Source: Sneathiellales bacterium | GTDB taxonomy: Bacteria; Pseudomonadota; Alphaproteobacteria; Sneathiellales; Sneathiellaceae | Assembly: GCA_022360775.1 (NCBI GenBank) | Contig: JAKSCD010000201.1 | Coordinates: forward strand, 1 to 33,154 | DNA length: 33,154 nucleotides | Direction of reading: 5' to 3' | Part shown: positions 22,931 through 30,794 of the stretch, one piece after another | How the letters are laid out: every line of letters begins with the position of its first letter | How positions within the stretch are numbered: position 1 is the stretch's first letter | Made by a program: the position numbers and the translations under genes | The notes under the pieces: model-generated | Databases searched by the model: none | What the model was told of the DNA's origin: nothing | Seen by the model: only the letters and a program-made list of their open reading frames with translations

Positions 22931-23971
22931 GTGAAAACACTGACCCTCTATTTGTCACCATCGAACTGGCTAAGCGATAGAAGACGATTTCTTCTGCTTC
23001 TTGTCAGCCTTCTGATTATTGCCGTGCTTGTCGGGGCCAGTCAGGGGCCGTCTAAAATTCCGATCCTTGATCTGGTGAGCGGAAATCTCTCCGAAATCCA
23101 GCAACAGATTTTAACCGGAATACGTCTCCCAAGGCTGTTTCTTTCTTCTCTTGTCGGAGGTGCCCTTGCCGTATCCGGTGCAGCTCTGCAGGGCTTGTTC
23201 AGGAACCCGCTGGCAGATCCAGGTTTGATTGGTGTTTCCAGCGGTGCAAATCTTGCTGTTGCGTTGATGATTGTTTTTGCAGGCTCCTTGCCCGGAATGC
23301 TTGGTTTATATGGTCTGAGTATTGCAGCTTTTCTCGGTAGCCTTGCCGCCTGTTTCCTAATCTTCACTTTTGCCATGAAGACAGGGCATTTTTCGGTGAC
23401 CTATATGCTTCTTTGCGGTGTCGCCATAAATGCACTTGCAATGGCTGGGGTGGGTTTTCTCGCTTTCGTCAGTGATGATCAGCAGCTTCGCGCATTAAGC
23501 ATGTGGCAAATGGGAAGTGTTGGCGGTGCTTTATGGCCGTCCGTGATGGTTGCGGTCACTGTTATTATCCCGGCGATCCTGCTTTTGTTTGCCAATTCCA
23601 AGGCAATGAACATCCTGATCCTTGGTGAAGATGAGGCAAAATATCTTGGTGTAGATAGTGAGAAGGTGAAAAGAAATGTTATTCTGGCAACTGCGCTCTG
23701 TGTCGGTGTATCCGTTGCACTGACCGGCCTTATCGGATTTGTGGGGTTGGTCGTCCCGCATTTAGTACGTTTAACCATTGGCCCGGATCATCGATTTCTT
23801 ATTCCTGCGTCTGCAATAATGGGCGCGGTTCTTCTAACGGCCGCGGATACAGTCAGTCGCGTGATCGTTGCGCCGACTGAAATGCCTGTCGGCATATTAA
23901 CCAGCCTGATTGGTGGTCCGTTTTTCCTTTGGCTTCTGATCCGTCAGTTTTCTGGAAGGATCGGGATATGA
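22931..23971 (+). CDS. hmuU: Haem ABC transporter permease HmuU
   Basis: A 346-residue FecCD/BtuC-type permease with about ten helices. Typical stretches are LTGIRLPRLFLSSLVGGALA, GAALQGLFRNPLADPGLIGV, LGEDEAKYLGVDSEKVKR (the region contacting the ATPase), GLIGFVGLVVPHLVRLTIG and PTEMPVGILTSLIGGPFFLW. The start codon is GTG, 12 nt after hmuT, without a strong ribosome site, which fits coupled translation. It overlaps hmuV by ATGA. It moves haem across the inner membrane. Confidence 0.93.
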   Translation: MKTLTLYLSPSNWLSDRRRFLLLLVSLLIIAVLVGASQGPSKIPILDLVSGNLSEIQQQILTGIRLPRLFLSSLVGGALAVSGAALQGLFRNPLADPGLIGVSSGANLAVALMIVFAGSLPGMLGLYGLSIAAFLGSLAACFLIFTFAMKTGHFSVTYMLLCGVAINALAMAGVGFLAFVSDDQQLRALSMWQMGSVGGALWPSVMVAVTVIIPAILLLFANSKAMNILILGEDEAKYLGVDSEKVKRNVILATALCVGVSVALTGLIGFVGLVVPHLVRLTIGPDHRFLIPASAIMGAVLLTAADTVSRVIVAPTEMPVGILTSLIGGPFFLWLLIRQFSGRIGI

Positions 23972-24753
23972 TCGAGATAGACCGGTTGTCACTGGAGCTT
24001 AAAGGCCATTCTATCCTTAAGAATATTTCAGCCGGTATCGATAAAGGCAGCTTTACTGCAATTCTGGGGCCTAACGGCGCCGGTAAATCGACCTTTATGA
24101 AATGTCTGACAGGATCAGAGAAAGGCTTTACCGGAACTGTGAGACTGGACGGAAAAAAGCTTTCGGATTATGGCTTGAAGGAAATGGCGTCAAAACGGGC
24201 TGTTTTATCCCAGCGTTTTCAAGTGGAATTTCCATTTACCGTTGAAGAAGTTATCACGATGGGGCGCTATGACAAGGATCTTGGAACAACGGTAAAAAGG
24301 CAGGAGCAAATCCTTGAGGAGGTTCTGGCATCCGTGGATGCAATTCATCTGAGGAACCGAATATTTCCGTCTCTTTCCGGTGGGGAACAGCAACGGGTGC
24401 AGCTTGCCCGGGTTCTTGCCCAGATCTGGGGAGAGGAGGAGCGATATCTCTTTCTTGATGAACCGACATCTGCCCTCGATTTAAAGCACCAGGTCGCAGT
24501 TTTGAAACTGGTTCGCCAGCTTTGTTATGATAAAGGATATACAATTATTGCTGTCCTTCATGATCTAAATCTGGCTAAAGCTGTTTCGGATCATGTGATT
24601 CTCTTGAAAAACGGGGGATTATACGCATCCGGAAGTACTAATTCACTCCTTTCGCCCCGTTACATAAATACAACTTATGGAATAGAACTCGAGGAGTTAA
24701 AAGATCCCGAAACTGGTGTCAGCTATTTGTTCCATAAAGATTTTTATACATGA
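23968..24753 (+). CDS. hmuV: Haem ABC transporter ATPase HmuV
   Basis: 261 residues from the ATG at 23968, which overlaps the hmuU stop (ATGA) and has GGAAGGATCGGG upstream; the ORF-track start at 23929 is inside hmuU. Walker A is GPNGAGKS, the signature is LSGGEQQRVQLARVL, Walker B is YLFLDEPTSALD, and the switch His is in VLHDLNLAKAVSDHVI. The short insertion IWGEEER between signature and Walker B is common in HmuV proteins. Last gene of the haem operon; I see no strong terminator after it. Confidence 0.93.
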   Translation: MIEIDRLSLELKGHSILKNISAGIDKGSFTAILGPNGAGKSTFMKCLTGSEKGFTGTVRLDGKKLSDYGLKEMASKRAVLSQRFQVEFPFTVEEVITMGRYDKDLGTTVKRQEQILEEVLASVDAIHLRNRIFPSLSGGEQQRVQLARVLAQIWGEEERYLFLDEPTSALDLKHQVAVLKLVRQLCYDKGYTIIAVLHDLNLAKAVSDHVILLKNGGLYASGSTNSLLSPRYINTTYGIELEELKDPETGVSYLFHKDFYT

Positions 24754-24901
24754 TGAGCTGTAAAATATCTCGCTATAAGAGAATGCAAACAATCCCATGA
24801 GCGTTAAAAATGCGTCATCTTTGTTGATTTTGCAGACGGCCTATAAGTAATATCAGCTTTATATAGAACGACAGGAGAGAGAAGCTTTTCTGTTCTGATA
24901 T

Positions 24902-25288
24902 ATGGAGGGCGCCTTGACATCAAAAGATCCGGAGCATCTTCCCATTGGGGATCTAGAATACCTGCAACATATCTCTTCGGTTTCCAGTCCTGATGCGGTG
25001 CGCGAATTGATAAAAAGCGCCCCCACAGCAGTGGAAAAAGAACTGAGGGATATACGGGCAGCAATTGCCAATTATGACCCTGAAAAGCTTAAAGAAGCCT
25101 GTCATGCGTTGAAAGGGGCCTGCTATTCGGTTCAGGTTCGACGTCTTGCTCATTACACCAAGCAGATGGAAGAACATTCCGCTGATATAGATAGTGCAAA
25201 AGAGCTCCTTCCTCCTTTGGAAGAGGTCAGCCGCGAAACCATTGCCTGGTGGCACACAGTTCTTGAAAAAGATCTGTATCGCGCTTGA
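24902..25288 (+). CDS. Orphan Hpt-domain phosphotransfer protein
   Basis: A 128-residue helical protein with a single Hpt domain. EACHALKGACYSVQVRRLA holds the phosphorylatable His in the classic H-x-L-K-G context (about residue 67). The rest of the chain lacks kinase or receiver parts. Hpt proteins relay phosphate between hybrid kinases and response regulators, and no such partner is in the window. The start is ambiguous: the ATG at 24902 has no ribosome site, while a TTG at 24914 has GGAGG 5 nt upstream and would give 124 residues (MTSKDPEHL...). It stands alone, with about 150 nt before it and 97 nt after it in which I see no strong signals. Confidence 0.82.
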   Translation: MEGALTSKDPEHLPIGDLEYLQHISSVSSPDAVRELIKSAPTAVEKELRDIRAAIANYDPEKLKEACHALKGACYSVQVRRLAHYTKQMEEHSADIDSAKELLPPLEEVSRETIAWWHTVLEKDLYRA

Positions 25289-25385
25289 GAAATGATAAAA
25301 GTGTTTCCTGGCAAAGACGTGCGTTAAAGTTTTCCTTTCCTGTAAGTAAAGCTATGATGATGCCTGATTAAAGTAGGGGCGTTTC

Positions 25386-28034
25386 ATGGAAGTCTTATTT
25401 GCTCTTTTGAGCTTGATTATTCCGTTAGGGTTTCTCGTTGTTTTTATCTGGCTGATTGTAAAGGTTAGAGCCCTTTCTCAGGATGTTTCTGTCTTAAAGA
25501 TTGCTGTTTCACAGCTCTTGAAAGAGGGAAAGGAAGCTGAACCTGAAGAGGCACCTCAGGCGTATGTGTCGCAAACAATGCCTGCTGAAGGTACATCGAT
25601 AGAGCAGGAGAGTGCGGTCGATCTAACAAGCGGTATTCCTACATCGCAGGCAACCCCGGATAACGATACTGATCCTCAGCAAGAGAGAAATACGCCCCCT
25701 CGGTTTTCAATCATTGAATTCCTGACAAGCACCCGTCTGATGATATGGATTGGCGGACTTGCACTTGCGCTTGGGGGTGTGTTTATCGTCAAGTACTCAA
25801 TTGAAAGAGGCTTTCTTGGACCCTGGGGGAAGGTTACTGCCGGTCTGCTGGCTGGAATGATTATGCTGTTAGTCAGTGAATGGTTGCGTAAACAGGTCCA
25901 GGAGGAAGTGATTGAAAAATCCAGCCTCTATCTTCCTATTGCTGTTGCTGCGGCTGGTTTTACGACAATCTATGGTGCTCTTTTTTCGGCCTTTGCTTTT
26001 TACGACCTTTTGTCGGCTCTCCCGACAATTTTACTGCTTGCTTTAACAGCAGCTGCAGGTCTGGCTTATTCCATATTGATGGGGCCATTACTGGCTTTGC
26101 TTGCCTTGATCGGTGCTTATTTAGCGCCAGCACTGGTTTCTACTGAAAACAGTTCTACGGAGCTTCTGTATCTCTATCTTTCGGCAATTGTGGTCGGAAG
26201 TTTTCTCCTGTTGCGGTACCAGGGTTGGACCTGGATTGGTGTTGTTAATCTCGTTGCACAAGCCATTTGGTTTTTTCTTTGGGGCGCGGAAATCCAGCCT
26301 GCAAAAGGTGAAATTGTTGTTCTGACCCTTCATCTTGCTGTTGTTTTATCTCTCTACGTCGTCCAGTTCCTGAGATCGGCGACCCTTGCAGACTGCACTA
26401 TCTCTATTTTTAGGAGTTATCGTCAAACAGATATCGCGGATCGGCTGCTCTATGGCGCTGTTTTATATGCGCTTCTTGTTGGCCTGATAATAACCTTGCG
26501 TAACGAATTTGCGGCGGGAGCTCTTATCACACCGGTCGCGCTTCTTCTTTTGACCTGCTGGATTGCCTATCGAAACCCGTTTCTCGAGGGAACAATCTGG
26601 ATTTCTCAAATTGGAATACTGATTTTGGCGGTTGTGTGGCCTATTGAAAAAACGCCCGAGCTTACCCCTATTTTAAACCAGCTTCAGATTAGTATGCTGG
26701 TGGCGATCAGTTTCTACTTCATTGGCCATGCCTTATGGCGCTTGCGCAAAGATCCAACTTCGGGCCTTCCGGTTTTTTACGCTGTTTATATGCCGCTACT
26801 CACATTTTGCATTTTGTATTGGCGCTATCACGGGATCGGAACCTCTGTTGAGTGGGGATTGGTCGCGCTTATATTGGCAGCGGGATATGTCGTCTGGGCA
26901 TCCGTTCAGAAAATCAGTAGTCAGGAAATTCTGGGTTATCTTGCCTTGGGGACAAGCGGAGGGTTATCTCTCGCTTTTTCCGCGTTTATGAGCAATGAAT
27001 GGCTGACAATAGCCTTTGCCCTTCAGGTTTTTGCGCTGTCCTGGATCAATAAATTCCTTACAGTCAGACTGTTAAGGCCGATTGCCGCTCTTCTTGCTAT
27101 TATTGTGATCGTTCGTCTGGAACTGGATAGCGACTTTATCAGAACCCTTATTGGAGCCCAATATGCGGTTGATTGGTATCTTTATGGCTTTGGGATTCCG
27201 TTGCTGGCTTTCGGCGGAGCCTGGATATGGTTCTCTCGCGAAAAGGAAGACTACCTGACTTACCTGCTTGAGAGCGGTTTCCTGTTATTCTGGGTTTCTA
27301 TCCTGACGACAATGATCCGGATTAATATGCTGCAGGTTGGCACGGGAACAGGAATGATCTCGTTTGCCGAAACTGCTATTCACGTCGGCAGCTGGGGATT
27401 AAATGCGCTTGGCTTATACTGGCTTGCAAGCAGGGCAAAAACCGTTGTCCGGGAAATGGGCTGGAAAATTCTTGGAACTGCGGCCGGGATTGCGCTTGTT
27501 TATGGTCTTGTATTTATTCTCAATCCGGCATTTAGGGGAATGGACGCTGTTGGCACAGTGGGCAAATGGTACATCCTTGACTGGCTAATGCTCGCTTATC
27601 TTTTCCCTGCTCTCATGTTGGCGGTTTCGTCTAGGATTGTCCGAACAGAGCATATTCATTTAAAACCCTATCTTCTTGGTGGGGCAGCAGTTCTGGGTTT
27701 TCTATATCTCAATACCGAAATACGTCATCTTTTCCAGGGAGAAGACATAAAGCTTTGGCACATGTCTGATCAGGAGATTTATAGCTATTCGATCGGATGG
27801 CTTGTTTATGCAAGCGCAATTATGGGAATTGGGATCTGGAAGGACGACCACAGAATACGTCAGGCTGCGCTTTTGCTGCTTCTGGCGACTGTTGTGAAAG
27901 TCTTCTTCTTCGACATGGGAGCCCTTGAAGGCTTGTTAAGAGCGATCTCCTTCCTTGGGCTTGGTGCCTGCCTGATTGGCCTTGCTTTCCTTTATCAGAA
28001 ATTCGGGAAAGGGGAGAGCGAGAAAATTTCTTGA
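25386..28034 (+). CDS. DUF2339 family polytopic membrane protein
   Basis: A very large (882-residue) membrane protein of the DUF2339 type. An N-terminal helix (4-27) is followed by a short coiled-coil-like stretch and an acidic, Gln/Thr/Pro-rich linker (about 50-105). Then comes the family's opening motif STRLMIWIGGLALALGGVFI with VKYSIERGFLGPWGKVTAGL, and more than twenty further hydrophobic helices to the end. Family members occur widely in Proteobacteria and their function is unknown; an envelope role is often guessed. The gene is alone on its transcript or leads the VOC/FAH pair 57 nt downstream. I see no frameshift. Confidence 0.88.
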   Translation: MEVLFALLSLIIPLGFLVVFIWLIVKVRALSQDVSVLKIAVSQLLKEGKEAEPEEAPQAYVSQTMPAEGTSIEQESAVDLTSGIPTSQATPDNDTDPQQERNTPPRFSIIEFLTSTRLMIWIGGLALALGGVFIVKYSIERGFLGPWGKVTAGLLAGMIMLLVSEWLRKQVQEEVIEKSSLYLPIAVAAAGFTTIYGALFSAFAFYDLLSALPTILLLALTAAAGLAYSILMGPLLALLALIGAYLAPALVSTENSSTELLYLYLSAIVVGSFLLLRYQGWTWIGVVNLVAQAIWFFLWGAEIQPAKGEIVVLTLHLAVVLSLYVVQFLRSATLADCTISIFRSYRQTDIADRLLYGAVLYALLVGLIITLRNEFAAGALITPVALLLLTCWIAYRNPFLEGTIWISQIGILILAVVWPIEKTPELTPILNQLQISMLVAISFYFIGHALWRLRKDPTSGLPVFYAVYMPLLTFCILYWRYHGIGTSVEWGLVALILAAGYVVWASVQKISSQEILGYLALGTSGGLSLAFSAFMSNEWLTIAFALQVFALSWINKFLTVRLLRPIAALLAIIVIVRLELDSDFIRTLIGAQYAVDWYLYGFGIPLLAFGGAWIWFSREKEDYLTYLLESGFLLFWVSILTTMIRINMLQVGTGTGMISFAETAIHVGSWGLNALGLYWLASRAKTVVREMGWKILGTAAGIALVYGLVFILNPAFRGMDAVGTVGKWYILDWLMLAYLFPALMLAVSSRIVRTEHIHLKPYLLGGAAVLGFLYLNTEIRHLFQGEDIKLWHMSDQEIYSYSIGWLVYASAIMGIGIWKDDHRIRQAALLLLLATVVKVFFFDMGALEGLLRAISFLGLGACLIGLAFLYQKFGKGESEKIS

Positions 28035-28091
28035 TATGGTTACATATGAAACTATTATTAGGAAGACGAGAACACAGATGAGGAAACGACA

Positions 28092-28649
28092 ATGCAAATT
28101 CAGAAGATCCACCATGTGGCCTATCGTTGCCGGGATGCCAAGGAAACTGTTGAATGGTATGTGAAATATCTGAACATGGATTTTGTACTTGCGATTGCGG
28201 AAAATGAGGTTCCGTCTACCAAGGCGCCTGACCCTTATATGCATGTTTTTCTCGATGCGGGGCAGGGGAATGTCCTTGCATTTTTTGAACTTCCGAATTC
28301 TCCTGAAATGGGAAAGGATCCCCATACACCTGAATGGGTCCAGCATCTTGCCATGCAGGTCGGCAGCATGGATGAACTTCATGAGGCTAAAGAGCGTCTG
28401 GAAGCGGATGATATTGATGTTCTGGGGCCTGTTAATCACACCCTGTTCCAGTCGATTTATTTCTTCGACCCCAACGGTCACCGTATTGAGCTTGCCGCCA
28501 ACACGGATACACCAACCATGAACAGAAAACTGGATGATGTGAAATGGGAAATGCTTGAAGAATGGTCAAAGACCAAACGGGCGCCGGAACATGCACGCTG
28601 GATGCATGATGGAACTGTTGAGCCGGATTATACCAAGGTGGAAAAATAA
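28092..28649 (+). CDS. VOC (glyoxalase-like) family protein
   Basis: A 185-residue vicinal-oxygen-chelate protein. The metal-binding positions look intact: H8 (IHHVAYRCRD), E66 (AFFELP), H85 (VQHLAM) and E133 (GHRIEL), one pair from each beta-alpha-beta-beta-beta module. After the VOC fold comes a C-terminal tail of about 45 residues (RKLDDVKWEMLEEWSKTKRA). Such proteins act as dioxygenases, isomerases or lyases on small aromatic or keto compounds. GAGGAAACGACA precedes the ATG. It is 2 nt from the FAH-family gene, so the two very probably act in one catabolic step series, perhaps aromatic-acid or tyrosine-type breakdown (inference). Confidence 0.87.
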   Translation: MQIQKIHHVAYRCRDAKETVEWYVKYLNMDFVLAIAENEVPSTKAPDPYMHVFLDAGQGNVLAFFELPNSPEMGKDPHTPEWVQHLAMQVGSMDELHEAKERLEADDIDVLGPVNHTLFQSIYFFDPNGHRIELAANTDTPTMNRKLDDVKWEMLEEWSKTKRAPEHARWMHDGTVEPDYTKVEK

Positions 28650-28651
28650 GA

Positions 28652-29665
28652 ATGAAACTTGCCAGTTTGAAAAACGGATCACGAGATGGCCAGCTTGTCG
28701 TTGTCAGCCGGGATCTACGCCAGTGTATTGCTGTTCCTCATCTTGCAAACACGATGCAGCAGGTGTTGGATTTCTGGGATGTCCAGGCGCCAAAACTTCA
28801 GGAAATCTATGAAGCCTTGAATAAAGGCTCCCTTTCAGCGTCCATGGGATTTGATCAGGCTGACACTTTATCTCCGTTGCCAAGAGCCTATCAATGGGCT
28901 GACGGATCCGCATATGTTAATCATGTGGAACTGGTCAGAAAAGCGCGCGGCGCTGAGATGCCTCCCAGTTTCTGGACAGATCCATTGATGTATCAGGGAG
29001 GCTCAGACACATTCCTGGCACCGACAGATAATATTCCCCTGGTTGATGAAAGCTGGGGTCTTGATTTTGAGGGGGAGATTGCCGTCATCACAGGTGATGT
29101 CCCGATGGGCGCCAATAAAAAAGAGGCAGCTGAGGGGATAAAGCTTCTCATGCTGGTCAATGATGTCTCACTTCGAGGGCTGATCCCGGCGGAGCTGGGC
29201 AAGGGATTTGGTTTTTTTCATTCCAAGCCCTCCAGTGCGTTTGGTCCCGTAGCCGTAACACCCGACGAACTTGGAGAGGCCTGGAGAGATAACAAAGTCC
29301 ATCTGCCCCTTGAAGTCACTTATAACGAGGAGACTTTTGGGTATCCGGAAGCAGGCGTGGATATGACTTTCGATTTTGCGGATCTGGTTGTTCATGCTTC
29401 AAAAAGCAGAAAACTGGCTGCTGGGGCGGTGATCGGTTCTGGTACTGTTTCCAATAAACTTGAAGGCGGCCCCGGGAAGTCGGTTTCTGAAGGCGGAAAA
29501 GGATATACCTGTATTGCTGAAATCCGAATGATTGAAACAATTGATCAGGGGGCCGCGAAAACGGCATTCATGAAACCCGGCGATCACGTCGTCCTGGAAA
29601 TGAAGGATAGGGATGGCCGGTCCGTTTTTGGCAAAATTGATCAGAAAGTTGTCAAGGCTTCCTGA
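28652..29665 (+). CDS. Fumarylacetoacetate hydrolase family protein
   Basis: A 337-residue FAH-superfamily enzyme. The catalytic domain (about 75-330) shows SPLPRAYQWADGSAYVNHVE, YQGGSDTFLAPTDNIPL, the metal-binding acidic pattern LDFEGEIAVI (E at 140 and 142), SLRGLIPAELGKG, and IGSGTVSNKLEGGPG near the C-terminus. It should cleave a C-C bond in a beta-diketo acid such as fumarylacetoacetate or a related aromatic breakdown product. The long form with this N-terminal domain is the one seen in several bacterial tyrosine/homogentisate clusters, but no hmgA or maiA lies in the window. Its 3' end overlaps the convergent nagA gene by 25 nt. Confidence 0.87.
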   Translation: MKLASLKNGSRDGQLVVVSRDLRQCIAVPHLANTMQQVLDFWDVQAPKLQEIYEALNKGSLSASMGFDQADTLSPLPRAYQWADGSAYVNHVELVRKARGAEMPPSFWTDPLMYQGGSDTFLAPTDNIPLVDESWGLDFEGEIAVITGDVPMGANKKEAAEGIKLLMLVNDVSLRGLIPAELGKGFGFFHSKPSSAFGPVAVTPDELGEAWRDNKVHLPLEVTYNEETFGYPEAGVDMTFDFADLVVHASKSRKLAAGAVIGSGTVSNKLEGGPGKSVSEGGKGYTCIAEIRMIETIDQGAAKTAFMKPGDHVVLEMKDRDGRSVFGKIDQKVVKAS

Positions 29666-30768
29666 AATTTTCCATCTGCCGAACAGATAGAAAATTCTGC
29701 TTGCAGGCCTGGTCTGATGGATCCGATCAGGCCGTCAAGCTTCATAAGTTTTGCCGGATTGCCACTGGCCATACCGATTGCCGTATCAAGGTCCGCAAGA
29801 CCGTTCTCGACACAGAAATGAACAGCATCTGAAAGGGCTATTGCAGATCCTGCAAGCGTTCCCGCCTTATTGATGCAGCGCCCGTTTTTTACCGAAATGC
29901 TCTCCCCATACAGCTGGAAATCCTGTTCATTATTACTAACGCAAGGCATCGCGTCACTGACAAGGATACTTTTTCCTGTTCCTTTTGCAGCCAAGGCGAC
30001 TGAAAGCGTTGCAGGATGAATATGATGACCATCTGCAATAAAACTACAGTAACTTTCCCTGTCTTCCAATGCGGCCCCGACAATACCCGGTTCTCGGGAA
30101 AGGAAGGGTGGCATGGCGTTAAAAAGATGGGTAAAAGCGCTTACTCCTTTTTTAAGGGCAAAAGCTGTTTGCTCGTAACTTGCATTGCTATGACCGGCGG
30201 AGACAATGACGCCTGCCTTAACCAATTCGGCAAGATAATCACTTGAGACACATTCCGGAGCCAGGGTCACCAGAATTGTTTCGAGATTTCTGCTCTTCAC
30301 CAGATCTAGGAATTTTTCTTCAAAGCCCCGGATAAGGGACGCTGAATGAACCCCTTTTTTTTCTGCATTCAGGTAAGGACCTTCGAAATGGATACCGCGT
30401 ATGCCCGTCAGGCCTTTAACATGAGCTTCTTCAACCGCATCAGCCATCTGCTGCATGATATCAAAACTGTCAGTAATGAGGGTCGGCAATAAAGATGTTG
30501 TGCCCGTCTTTTGATGCGCTTGAAGAACGGTCTTGATACCCTCTAAATCGGGTTTGTCATTTAACAGAATGCCGCCGCCGCCATTCACTTGCAGGTCAAA
30601 CAACCCGGGCGTAAGGATGACATCTCCCAAATCCTGAATGAGAGCGTTGGGAGACAGCGTGTCACAGTTAAAAATACCGCCAATAAATCCTGTTTCGAGG
30701 ATTTCAATAAAGCAATCTTCTTTTAGCTCATGGTCAATCAGGATTTTGTGGGCGGTCAGGAATGTCAT
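29641..30768 (-). CDS. nagA: N-acetylglucosamine-6-phosphate deacetylase
   Basis: A 375-residue NagA-type amidohydrolase. Visible motifs in order are TPGLFDLQVNGGGGI (53-67), GIRGIHFEGPYLNAEKKGVH (metal/Glu, about 123-142), VSAGHSNASYEQ, FTHLFNAMPPFLSREPG, SFIADGHHIHPATL and LVSDAMP (catalytic Asp). It deacetylates GlcNAc-6-phosphate to GlcN-6-phosphate in the cytoplasm, for amino-sugar use or cell-wall recycling. No nagB or transporter is adjacent. It lies 26 nt after a sulfatase-like gene on the same strand, so a role in using sulfated or substituted amino sugars is possible, but only from context. It overlaps the convergent FAH-family gene by 25 nt. Confidence 0.9.
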   Translation of the reverse strand: MTFLTAHKILIDHELKEDCFIEILETGFIGGIFNCDTLSPNALIQDLGDVILTPGLFDLQVNGGGGILLNDKPDLEGIKTVLQAHQKTGTTSLLPTLITDSFDIMQQMADAVEEAHVKGLTGIRGIHFEGPYLNAEKKGVHSASLIRGFEEKFLDLVKSRNLETILVTLAPECVSSDYLAELVKAGVIVSAGHSNASYEQTAFALKKGVSAFTHLFNAMPPFLSREPGIVGAALEDRESYCSFIADGHHIHPATLSVALAAKGTGKSILVSDAMPCVSNNEQDFQLYGESISVKNGRCINKAGTLAGSAIALSDAVHFCVENGLADLDTAIGMASGNPAKLMKLDGLIGSIRPGLQAEFSICSADGKFQEALTTF

Positions 30769-30794
30769 CAGGCTTCTTCGATTATGTTATCCGG

